This document shows positions 16,362-23,795 of a stretch of 47,792 nt of DNA, piece after piece. The DNA comes from JBHGBM01 sp041946965 (GTDB lineage: Bacteria > Acidobacteriota > Terriglobia > Bryobacterales > Bryobacteraceae). The stretch lies in assembly GCA_041946965.1 (NCBI GenBank), contig JBHGBM010000055.1, positions 1 to 47,792 of the forward strand. Direction: 5' to 3'. The notes under the pieces are model-generated. The model worked only from the letters and a program-made list of their open reading frames with translations, was not told the DNA's origin and did not search any database. Both the position numbers and the translations under genes were made by a program. Position 1 is the first letter of the stretch. Each line of letters opens with the position of its first letter.

Positions 16362-16395
16362 GCTGCGTGAAGCGGCCAGGGATTGCAGGTGCGGT

Positions 16396-17625
16396 CTACC
16401 GGCCCTTATACGTCCAGAGCTGTTTGTCTCCTTCCGCGGTTTGAATCAACATGACGCGGCCGTCGCTCTGGTCCTCGATGTAATACTTGAATACCTCGGT
16501 AGACCCATCCTCGAAGCGGATCTGCAATTTTCCTGCCGACGCCGTCCACCGCCCGCGCGATTGCGGCGCATTCGAGTTTCCCGAGGTCCTGCCGGTGACA
16601 TCTCCCAGGGAATCGGTGTGGGTCATCCCCGCCGCGAACTGTCCTCCCATCTGGAACGAACCATCGGGGCGAAACACCGCCGTTTTCACATTGGTGCTTG
16701 AGTAGGCGCCGGACCAAAAGTTCTTCTCGTAGAGCCAGACCCCGACCAGCCGCGGGTCGAGCGCGCTGCCGCCGCCGGCCGGTTGTGGCGGGCCCGCGGC
16801 CATCTGGCGTCCTCCGCCGCGCGAGAACGAGCCGGCGATTCTGCGCAAGTCCGGCTCCCGCCCCTCGATGGCCGTCTTCTCGCCGATCGCCAGGAGCGCC
16901 ATGCCGAACCCGTTCAGCACCACCGCCAGCACCCTGGCCCGCACCACGCCGCGCTGGCCGGTTCCTTCCCAGTCCATGGCCATGGCGCGGCCGTTCTCCA
17001 GTGTCACCGGCGTGGGGCCGGACACCCGGCGCAAGGCCCTGGAAACGCTCATGACCTGCTGCTCCAGGTACTCGACGACCCGGGGGTCCTCCGGGCTCGT
17101 GATGCCTTCGCTGCCGCCATCCTCGCCAAACACGAAGTAGAGTTCGGCGGGCGCCTGGCCGGCCATGCGAGGCGAAGCGGGCGCCAACTGCGTCACCTGT
17201 TCCTGCTGTTGCACCTGCCAGCCTGGAGGGTAGGAGAAACTGAACCCGGCGGGGTGCTGGTAGACCGGCGCCGAGGGACGGGCGGCCTGGGGCCGTGGTC
17301 CCGCATCTCCGGTCCGCTGGAGCACGACGGGCGCCGTGAAGCCGCCTCCGCTTAGCGTCAGCCGGCCGGCATCGATGCGGTACGTGTACCGGCTCTGCCC
17401 GCCCCCCGGCAGCGACAGCGAAAGCACATCGCCGGCCGACTGGCACGTGCCCTGTTCGCCCGCGACGCGGCACGCGCCGCCCGCCTCGAACTGCATGACC
17501 AGTTTCATTGGAAGCCCAGGGACGCTGCCGGCCCACTCGCCCACCAGCCTGGGATCGATACGGGCCTGGGCATAGCAGCCAATGAGCGCGGCCAGCCCTA
17601 TCAGAAGATCACGTCTCATCGCCAT
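16396..17625 (-). CDS. Exported protein with two lipocalin-like (WGEW/GxW) domains, function unknown
   Basis: The 409-residue protein starts at ATG 17625 after AGAAAGGGGG, eight bases past the stop of the upstream DUF3592 gene. A signal peptide (about 1-22) is followed by a beta-rich domain opening DPRLVGEWAGSVPG. A Pro-rich linker leads to a middle domain starting HPAGFSFSYPPGWQVQQ, which resembles PsbP/DcrB-like folds. A second beta domain then opens DPRLVGVWLYEKNFWSGAYS and runs to the C-terminus. The repeat of DPRLVG-W at both ends suggests an internal duplication. No catalytic motif is seen. The long open frame extending upstream to 18024 is antisense-like sequence overlapping the neighbour and is not used. 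Confidence 0.7.
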   Translation of the reverse strand: MAMRRDLLIGLAALIGCYAQARIDPRLVGEWAGSVPGLPMKLVMQFEAGGACRVAGEQGTCQSAGDVLSLSLPGGGQSRYTYRIDAGRLTLSGGGFTAPVVLQRTGDAGPRPQAARPSAPVYQHPAGFSFSYPPGWQVQQQEQVTQLAPASPRMAGQAPAELYFVFGEDGGSEGITSPEDPRVVEYLEQQVMSVSRALRRVSGPTPVTLENGRAMAMDWEGTGQRGVVRARVLAVVLNGFGMALLAIGEKTAIEGREPDLRRIAGSFSRGGGRQMAAGPPQPAGGGSALDPRLVGVWLYEKNFWSGAYSSTNVKTAVFRPDGSFQMGGQFAAGMTHTDSLGDVTGRTSGNSNAPQSRGRWTASAGKLQIRFEDGSTEVFKYYIEDQSDGRVMLIQTAEGDKQLWTYKGR

Positions 17626-17633
17626 CCCCCTTT

Positions 17634-18083
17634 CTACGACAGCGCCAGCAGCACGATCCCGATGACGGCGATCACAATGCCAATGCCGGCGAAGATCCAG
17701 CCCAGCAACGCGCCGGATTCCTCCAGAAGCGCGGAACCCGGAGCCGCCGGGTCGTACTTCACCTGCACCGTCCCGCCCAGCGGGTATTTGGCGAGCTGAT
17801 TCTCCGCCGCTTTGTGGGAGCCGTGGGTGGTTTCCGCAAGCGCGATGCGCGTTCCGGTGTAAGATTGTCCCGCCACCGCATACTGGTACGTTACGGCCAG
17901 CGCGTAACCCACGCTCTCGTTTCCTTCTTCGTCTTTGGAGACTTTGCGGACCACCCCGGCTTCGAGAATCGTTCCGCTCACCGACGGCCAGGTTTTGACC
18001 TGCTGTACCTTTCTGTAAAACCAAATGCCGGCGGCCACGAAAACCAGGCTAAACGCGAGCAAAGCCAGACCTGCTATGAGCAT
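17634..18083 (-). CDS. DUF3592 membrane protein
   Basis: The 149-residue protein has a transmembrane helix at each end (about 3-22 and 124-147). Between them is a soluble beta-rich region with TWPSVSGTILEAGVVRK, YALAVTYQYAVAGQSYTGTRI and VQVKYDPAAPGSALLE. These are hallmarks of DUF3592, a family of unknown role in envelopes. GGAGG lies about ten bases before ATG 18083. Spacing to the next gene is eight bases, so the two form an operon. Confidence 0.8.
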   Translation of the reverse strand: MLIAGLALLAFSLVFVAAGIWFYRKVQQVKTWPSVSGTILEAGVVRKVSKDEEGNESVGYALAVTYQYAVAGQSYTGTRIALAETTHGSHKAAENQLAKYPLGGTVQVKYDPAAPGSALLEESGALLGWIFAGIGIVIAVIGIVLLALS

Positions 18084-18140
18084 TTCACGGCGCCTCCAGG
18101 CACTGTGTAGGAGGTATACGACTCCATGGTTGGATAGGGA

Positions 18141-18158
18141 ATCGGGATTCTTCCCGAT
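18141..18158 (-). terminator. Perfect short hairpin after the sulfatase gene
   Basis: ATCGGGA and TCCCGAT form a 7-bp stem with a TTCT loop, 34 bases beyond the sulfatase stop and about 60 bases before the DUF3592 start. No long T-run follows, so termination is a guess. Confidence 0.35.
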
Positions 18159-18191
18159 GCCGGGGCCAGGCCTGAGCTAGGGGGTTTCGGT

Positions 18192-19670
18192 CTAGCGATG
18201 CGGCGTGTTGGCGATTCGAATGGTGCATGGCGCCGCGGGCGATCCGTCCTCGGAACGATCATCCCCCAGCTCGCTGCGCAGGCGGTCGAGCCGTGCTTTC
18301 AACTCCTCCCCGCGAGAACGGTACTCCGGGTCGCCGTAGAGATTGTTGCGCTCGCCGGGGTCCTTCTCGAGGTCGAACAATTCCCAACCTTGCGGGTTCT
18401 GGATGTAGTGGATCAGTTTCCAACGCTCTGTCCGGATGCCGCGCATCTTGCCAGTGCAGGTGACGGCCGGATATTCGAAGTACTCGTACATCCAGGCGTC
18501 GCGCCATTGGACGGGCCGGCGCTCGAGAATCGGCCGCCAGCTTTCCCCGTGGCCGCGCATCGATGCGGGGCGCGCCACTCCGGCGTAATCGAGCACCGTG
18601 TGGGCCACGTCGTTGTTGAGCACCATGTGTTCGGAGTCCACCCGCCCGCCGGCGAATCCGTCCGGATAGCGCGCAAGCATCGGCACGCGGATGGAAGGCT
18701 CGTACATCATGCGTTTGTCGAACAGGCCGTATTCGCCGCAAAAGAAGCCGTTGTCGGACGTGTAGATGACCAGGGTGTTTCCCGCCAGCCCCTGCTTGTC
18801 CAGGAAATCCAGCACACGCCCTACGTTCTCGTCCACTCCCAGCAGCGTCCGGTAGTACTGGCGCACGAAGAACTGGAAATTCCGCCGCTTGCGTTCGTGC
18901 CGGGGCAGATCGCGGGAGACGCCGAATTCCGCAAAGTCCGGCATGTCGGCGATCTGGATATCGCTGTCGCGAATGGCGGCCGGGCGGTCTTCGAGCGAGA
19001 GGTTGAAGGAGGGCGGCTCCGGGAACGTGACGCCTTCAAGAGCTTTGCGGAAGCGCTCGGCCGGTTCCCACGACCGGTGCGGCGCCTTGAACTGGCACAA
19101 CATGCAGAAGGGCTTGTCCTTCGGGCGGCTTTGAAGCATCTCGAGCGCCTGATCCGCGATCACGTCGTCGACGTAGCCGCGGAACCGCGCGCGCCCGCCG
19201 TTGATCAGCAGGACCGGATCGTGGTAAATGCCCTGGCCCGGCAGGATTGAGGTCTGATCGAAGCCCGCCGGCGGCAAAGCGATGTGCCACTTGCCCGATA
19301 ACGCGGTGTAGTACCCGGCTTCTCTCAGCAGACCCGGAAAGGTGGGGACGCCCGGCCGGAGGCGGTGCGTATCGCCGCCGTTGGTGCGGACGCCGTGGGC
19401 GTGGGAGTAAAGACCCGTGACGATCGTGCCGCGGCTGGGAGAGCACAAGGAATTGGTGACAAAAGCATTGCTGAACCGCACGCCCTCGTTCGCGATGCGG
19501 TCCATGTTGGGCGTCTTCAAGAAGCGGTTTCCGGCGCAGCTCATGGCGTCGTACCGCTGATCGTCCGTCATGAAGAACAGGATGTTGGGGCGGCGGCCCG
19601 CCCCACGAAGAATGGCGGGCGCTCCAGCGATCCCGCCGCCAAGCGCCTTGAGCGCCGTTCGACGATTCAT
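18192..19670 (-). CDS. Tat-exported sulfatase, GlcNAc-6-sulfatase-like
   Basis: From ATG 19670 the protein has 492 residues, with a twin-arginine leader NRRTALKALGGGIAGAPAIL. The formylglycine motif is CSPSR followed by GTIVTGLYSH. Other active-site stretches are NILFFMTDDQRYDAMSCAGN, FKAPHRSWEPAERF, YTSDNGFFCGEYGLFDKRMM and YEPSIRVPMLARYP. The last two are typical of the large group related to N-acetylglucosamine-6-sulfatases; the exact substrate is unknown. The gene begins 13 bases after the stop of receptor 1 and is very likely co-transcribed with it, so the receptor may import the products or substrates of desulfation. An alternative TTG start at 19679 would add three residues. Confidence 0.93.
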   Translation of the reverse strand: MNRRTALKALGGGIAGAPAILRGAGRRPNILFFMTDDQRYDAMSCAGNRFLKTPNMDRIANEGVRFSNAFVTNSLCSPSRGTIVTGLYSHAHGVRTNGGDTHRLRPGVPTFPGLLREAGYYTALSGKWHIALPPAGFDQTSILPGQGIYHDPVLLINGGRARFRGYVDDVIADQALEMLQSRPKDKPFCMLCQFKAPHRSWEPAERFRKALEGVTFPEPPSFNLSLEDRPAAIRDSDIQIADMPDFAEFGVSRDLPRHERKRRNFQFFVRQYYRTLLGVDENVGRVLDFLDKQGLAGNTLVIYTSDNGFFCGEYGLFDKRMMYEPSIRVPMLARYPDGFAGGRVDSEHMVLNNDVAHTVLDYAGVARPASMRGHGESWRPILERRPVQWRDAWMYEYFEYPAVTCTGKMRGIRTERWKLIHYIQNPQGWELFDLEKDPGERNNLYGDPEYRSRGEELKARLDRLRSELGDDRSEDGSPAAPCTIRIANTPHR

Positions 19671-19683
19671 TCCGTTCAAGACC

Positions 19684-22600
19684 CTAAAAGATGTACTTTA
19701 GAGCGAACTGGATCATACGCGCCTGCGCGGTGCTCCGTATGGTTCCGAAGCCGGCGTTTGTGCGGTTGCTGTTGGGCGCGCCAAAATTGGTCTTATTCAG
19801 CAGGTTGAAGAACTCGCCGCGCAACTCCAGGCGCTGGCTTTCCTTCCACAGCGGAAATTCCTTGTGCATTCCCAAATCGGCTTGATAGAACGCCGGGGCG
19901 CGCGCGATGTTGCGCCCCGCATTGCCGAAGGGGAACCTCGGGTCGGTTGGCACAAGGATATTTGCCGTGAGGAAGTAGTTGTTGATCGTCCGGCTGCTCT
20001 CGGGCGTCATGATGTCCCCAATGATGTTGGGCCTGTAGGACGGATAGCCGGTCACCGAAAACTGCGAGGTCGGGCCATAGGTGAGGTTCACGGGAACGCC
20101 GCTGGTCATGGTGTTGATCAGCGTCAGCCTCCAGCCGCCGGCGGCCGCCTGGAGGAGCGGGTGCGCCGAGGCCCCGAATTTCCGTCCTTTGCCGAACGGT
20201 AACTCATAGACGACCGTGGAGGTGTTATTCAACGGCTGATTGTAGCTACCCAGCCCCTTTTCATTTTGCAGCCCGTAGAAATTCACCCGGGAACTGTCTC
20301 CGTTGTAGACCTCGAGGTGTCCTGCGGCGTTGTCGAGGGACTTGGACCAGGTGAAGGCGTTCAACAGATACAAGCCGCCGGAGAAGCGCTTCTCCAGTTT
20401 CGCCTGGAAGCCGTGATAACTGGAATGACCGCCGCCCCAGGAAATCTGGATGTCGGTGAATCCCGAGATCGGGCGCCGCTGAAGCAGGACGATGTTCTCG
20501 CCCGGGTTGTTCGGGCGCGCCTGGTTATAGTCGGCCAGGATCATCAGCCCCACGCCGCGATTGCCCACGTAGGCCAGGTTCAGCACCAGGTTTCTCACCA
20601 GCTCCCGCTGAATCTCGAAGTGCCACGACTGGATGTACGAGGTGCGGTAATCCGCCGGCGTGTAGTTGGTCCTCGCGGTCAAGGTGCTGAAGCGCGAGGG
20701 ATCGACCATGCTGGCCGTGTATCCCATCATGGTCGGCCGGAAGCAGTTTGGCGACGCCTCATTCGCGGCGCAAAGGCGGTTCGAGGGCACCTGGTCGATG
20801 CGCGCGCCGATCACGGTCGGCCCGTTGTAGGAGAGGATGTTCTCGCCGCCCATGCGGTTGAAGTGAATGTAGCTGATCCCATACGCAGAGCGCAGCACGG
20901 TCTTCGGGGTCAGGTTGTAGGCGAGGCCGATTCGGGGGCCCCAGTTGGTGCGGTCGGGGCGGACCAGCGCCCTGTCGGCAATGCCGCCGTCCTTGGCCTG
21001 GATCACGGTTCTCGCGACCGGGTCGAAGTTGCTCAGCCGATTCCGGGCTTCCCATTGCGGCGTCGCGTACTCATACCGCACGCCCAGGTTCAAGGTGAGT
21101 TTGCCGTTCACCTTCCAGTCGTCCTGGAGATAGAAGAACTGCATCCGCTGGCGGTAATCCACAGTTACGTAGTTGTTCAGCGAATAGGAACTGCGGGCGC
21201 CGAACAGGAAATCCGCCACGTTGTAAAAGTCCGCTTGCGCGACTCCCGCCGGGCGGCTGAACTGTCCGCCGTAACTGTCCTGCCCGTACTGCGGGCTGAA
21301 ATCGAGGATCTCGGTGTGGATGGTTTGGAATTCCCATCCCATTTTCACGGCGTGCCGGGTGTAGATCTTCGAGAAGTTCAGTTTCGGATTGTAGACGAGC
21401 GGATTCTGAAACTGCGGCGTACTGCCCCGGCGCCCGATCCCCTGGTAGCCGCTGATGTTCTGCGTGGTTACGCCGCCCGCGATCGCCGGATCCGTCGGCA
21501 GACCGGTAATCCCGTACTCCTGCTCCATGTTCGGCAAACCCGCTTGCAGCGGCCACTTGCCGCCGATGCTGCGCGTCACCGCCATGCGGAACTCCAGCAG
21601 CGAGGTCGGGTTGAGCGTATACGTCAGGCTGCCCAGTCCCTGCTTGTTGATGATATTCACGTTGCCCTGGGAATTGTCGGCGCCAAGCGGGAGCGGGATG
21701 ATCGGGGTGTCGGTCTGGTTGTACTCGCGATGGCTGTAGCGGAAGAACGCCGTAAGCCGGCTGCTGAAGTACTGGTCCACTTTGAAGTCGCCCTTGTTGT
21801 CCGCGGTCGGACGCCGCGGGATCGCATCGTAGTTGTTGGCGACGCCGGGCCGCGTCGGGGCGGGCAACTGGCTGAAGACCTTCACCGCGAACGGCGTGAT
21901 GGCGCTGGACGGAATCACGCCGTTGCTGTAAACCTCGTTGGTGTAGGGGTTGCGAATCGGGACGCTGAAACGCCCCTGCCGCTGCTCGGTAAGCGGCAGG
22001 GTGACAATGCTCAGCGACCGCTCGATGCGCCTCACGCCTTCGTAGTCGGCGAAGAAGAACGTCTTGTTCTTCCGGATCGCGCCGCCGAGCGCCGCGCCGA
22101 ACTGGTTCTGCTGGAAGACGGGCTTGCCGGCCGAGGGGCGGAAGAAGCCCACCGCGTTGAGCGTCGTATTGCGGAGGAAGTCCCAGGCGGCGCCGTGGAA
22201 CTCGTTCGTCCCGCTGCGGACGGAGGCGTTGATGATAGCGCCGCCGGCCCGGCCGTATTCCGCGCTGTAGTTGTTGGTCTGCACCTTGAACTCCGCGACC
22301 GCATCGGGGCTGAGTTGCAGCACCTGGTTCGAGTACCCCTGGTTGCTTGTCGCGTAGGAGTTGTTATCCACGCCGTCCACCTGGAAATTGTTGAGTGAGC
22401 TGCGCAGGCCGTTCACGTTGAAAGAGGACTCCCGGTCGCTGATGGAGGACTTACGAACGCCCGGCGTCAACAACGCCAGGTCCGCATAAGCACGCCCGTT
22501 CAGCGGCAGGTTCACAATGGTGTCCCACCTGACCACCTGGCCGCGGTCGCTCGAATCCGTCTCCAGCGCCGAAGCGGCGCCCTGGACCTCGACGGTCTGC

Positions 22601-22923
22601 GAGGTGTCGCCGAGCGCGAGCGCCAGGTCCACGCGCTGGCGGGCGTTTACCGTTACCGTAAATACTTCCGCGAGAGCCGCCTTGAATCCCGGCGCCTCCG
22701 CCTTCACGCGGTAATCGCCGATGCGCACGTTGACGAATGTGTAGTTGCCCTCGTCGTTCGTCTTCGTGCCCAGGGCGACCCCGGTTCGCGTGTTCTCCAG
22801 CGTGACGTTGGCGCCGGGAACCACGGCCCCGGCCGGATCCTTGATCGTGCCGAGAACGGTAGCCGTTTCAAATTGTGCGAAGGCCACACCGGCCAGCGCG
22901 AAAAGCGTGACGACGCATTTCAT
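19684..22923 (-). CDS. TonB-dependent receptor, Oar-like (receptor 1)
   Basis: This 1079-residue outer-membrane protein has a signal peptide MKCVVTLFALAGVAFAQ and a carboxypeptidase-regulatory-like beta-sandwich at about 20-110 (GTIKDPAGAVVPGANVTLEN). A plug region with LPLNGRAYADLALLTPGV (about 145-160) follows, and then a long beta-barrel. It ends in ALKYIF, with the aromatic C-terminus needed for barrel insertion. Receptors of this type use TonB/ExbBD energy to take up large ligands such as oligosaccharides. ATG 22923 is preceded by GGAGGT at five bases. A sulfatase is directly downstream, suggesting a sulfated glycan. No SusD-like partner is seen. Confidence 0.93.
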   Translation of the reverse strand: MKCVVTLFALAGVAFAQFETATVLGTIKDPAGAVVPGANVTLENTRTGVALGTKTNDEGNYTFVNVRIGDYRVKAEAPGFKAALAEVFTVTVNARQRVDLALALGDTSQTVEVQGAASALETDSSDRGQVVRWDTIVNLPLNGRAYADLALLTPGVRKSSISDRESSFNVNGLRSSLNNFQVDGVDNNSYATSNQGYSNQVLQLSPDAVAEFKVQTNNYSAEYGRAGGAIINASVRSGTNEFHGAAWDFLRNTTLNAVGFFRPSAGKPVFQQNQFGAALGGAIRKNKTFFFADYEGVRRIERSLSIVTLPLTEQRQGRFSVPIRNPYTNEVYSNGVIPSSAITPFAVKVFSQLPAPTRPGVANNYDAIPRRPTADNKGDFKVDQYFSSRLTAFFRYSHREYNQTDTPIIPLPLGADNSQGNVNIINKQGLGSLTYTLNPTSLLEFRMAVTRSIGGKWPLQAGLPNMEQEYGITGLPTDPAIAGGVTTQNISGYQGIGRRGSTPQFQNPLVYNPKLNFSKIYTRHAVKMGWEFQTIHTEILDFSPQYGQDSYGGQFSRPAGVAQADFYNVADFLFGARSSYSLNNYVTVDYRQRMQFFYLQDDWKVNGKLTLNLGVRYEYATPQWEARNRLSNFDPVARTVIQAKDGGIADRALVRPDRTNWGPRIGLAYNLTPKTVLRSAYGISYIHFNRMGGENILSYNGPTVIGARIDQVPSNRLCAANEASPNCFRPTMMGYTASMVDPSRFSTLTARTNYTPADYRTSYIQSWHFEIQRELVRNLVLNLAYVGNRGVGLMILADYNQARPNNPGENIVLLQRRPISGFTDIQISWGGGHSSYHGFQAKLEKRFSGGLYLLNAFTWSKSLDNAAGHLEVYNGDSSRVNFYGLQNEKGLGSYNQPLNNTSTVVYELPFGKGRKFGASAHPLLQAAAGGWRLTLINTMTSGVPVNLTYGPTSQFSVTGYPSYRPNIIGDIMTPESSRTINNYFLTANILVPTDPRFPFGNAGRNIARAPAFYQADLGMHKEFPLWKESQRLELRGEFFNLLNKTNFGAPNSNRTNAGFGTIRSTAQARMIQFALKYIF

Positions 22924-23012
22924 CCTGCACCTCCATCATTAGACCAATCCCCCCATACTAGACCGAAGTTCCACCCGTCTGCCATAGACAACCCGGGGCG
23001 TTTCCTGTGTTC

Positions 23013-23050
23013 CACCCGCCGCTCGCCCCCGGTCGCGGCTCGGTAACCGG
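23013..23050. repeat. Dispersed GC-rich intergenic repeat, copy 2
   Basis: The segment contains CCGCCGCTCGCCCCCGGTCG and then CGGCTCGGTAACCGG. It shares GGTCGCGGCTCGG and AACCGG with 12791-12823. It lies upstream of receptor 1 in the divergent intergenic region. Confidence 0.5.
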
Positions 23051-23106
23051 TTTAGAACCCACGGCTTGCGCGCCGAGTGCTCACGGGTCTTACTGCAAAC
23101 TTCGGG

Positions 23107-23555
23107 TTAGGACCAATACTGTTCACTTAACACGGATGGCGAAATGGGCCAACAGCAACCCCAGAATTCTTGTTCCACCAACCCCGGCGTCTTGCTCCGC
23201 AGCGCGATCTGGGCCCCGCGCAAGTGCGTCTTCAACTCGCGGGCCAGAGTGATTTCGTCGGTGGCAAACGGGCCCATGCGCGCGCCCCACAAAACGTGCG
23301 TTCCGTTCTCCAGCAGAGCCACGAAGCGGAGTTTTGGGAAAGCGCTCTTCCCGCGACTGGCGCCTGGCCGCCCGAAGGCCTTTTATTGTCTTGCGTATCG
23401 GCCACGTCCAGCGAACTGCCGTCCAGGCTCATGCGTTGGGTTTCGGCGAGCACTTGGTGCACTCGCTCGCGAGGAAAGAACTTCGCGATCACGCCAAGGC
23501 TGATATAGTCGGTAATCCGGCTCCCGGCGGGAAAAGACCCAACGGTTCGGGCCAT
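23107..23555 (-). pseudogene. IS4-family transposase remnant
   Basis: On the minus strand the N-terminus is intact: MARTVGSFPAGSRITDYISL and AKFFPRERVHQVLAETQR. It jumps directly to SLDGSSLDVADTQDNK, which holds the first DDE aspartate. A frameshift follows. The second frame shows ALLENGTHVLWGARMGPFAT, then EITLAR joined directly to ELKTHLRGAQIALRSKTPGL, then VEQEFWG. The parts carrying the second Asp and the Glu of the DDE triad are deleted. At least two internal deletions and one frameshift are needed to explain this. Confidence 0.88.
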
Positions 23556-23616
23556 TCCAGGGGCCTACCGCCCCAAACAGAATAGCACGAGTATGTTCTT
23601 AAGTGAACAGTATTGG
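23113..23616 (-). mobile_element. Eroded IS4-family element with perfect 18-bp inverted ends
   Basis: The ends CCAATACTGTTCACTTAA (23113-23130) and TTAAGTGAACAGTATTGG (23599-23616) are exact inverted repeats. Between them lie about 470 bases of IS4-family transposase fragments, against about 1.3-1.5 kb in a complete element. The element therefore lost most of its inside but kept both ends, and could still be moved by a transposase supplied elsewhere. A target duplication is not clear; a TAG occurs close to both ends. Confidence 0.88.
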
Positions 23617-23795
23617 GACTAGGCCGCACCTCTCTATGATCGTTCCACGGGCAACGCTCACAACGCACTGACCCCCGTGACCGGGTGCGCGTACGGTTCC
23701 AACCTCTACAGCACGCCCGGCATCTGGACGACGCTCAGTACCGGTGAATCTGGTATTGTAATTTGGAACGAAACGCGCGCTAGGAACAGAGCACT
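23617..23795 (+). other. Leader region of receptor 2; short open frame of unknown meaning
   Basis: Between the IS remnant and receptor 2 there is an open frame without ATG from 23623 to the TGA at 23797-23799. It encodes stretches such as LYDRSTGNAHNALTPVTG and YGSNLYSTPGIWTT. Its codons are GC-rich in the third position at first. It may be a remnant of a gene cut by the IS, or chance. A TATTGT near 23754 could be a -10 box for receptor 2. Confidence 0.25.

Noticed and set aside
16396..18024. Upstream extension of the lipocalin-like gene to 18024
   Set aside because: The extra 133 residues overlap the DUF3592 gene out of frame and look random. A ribosome site and signal peptide support ATG 17625.
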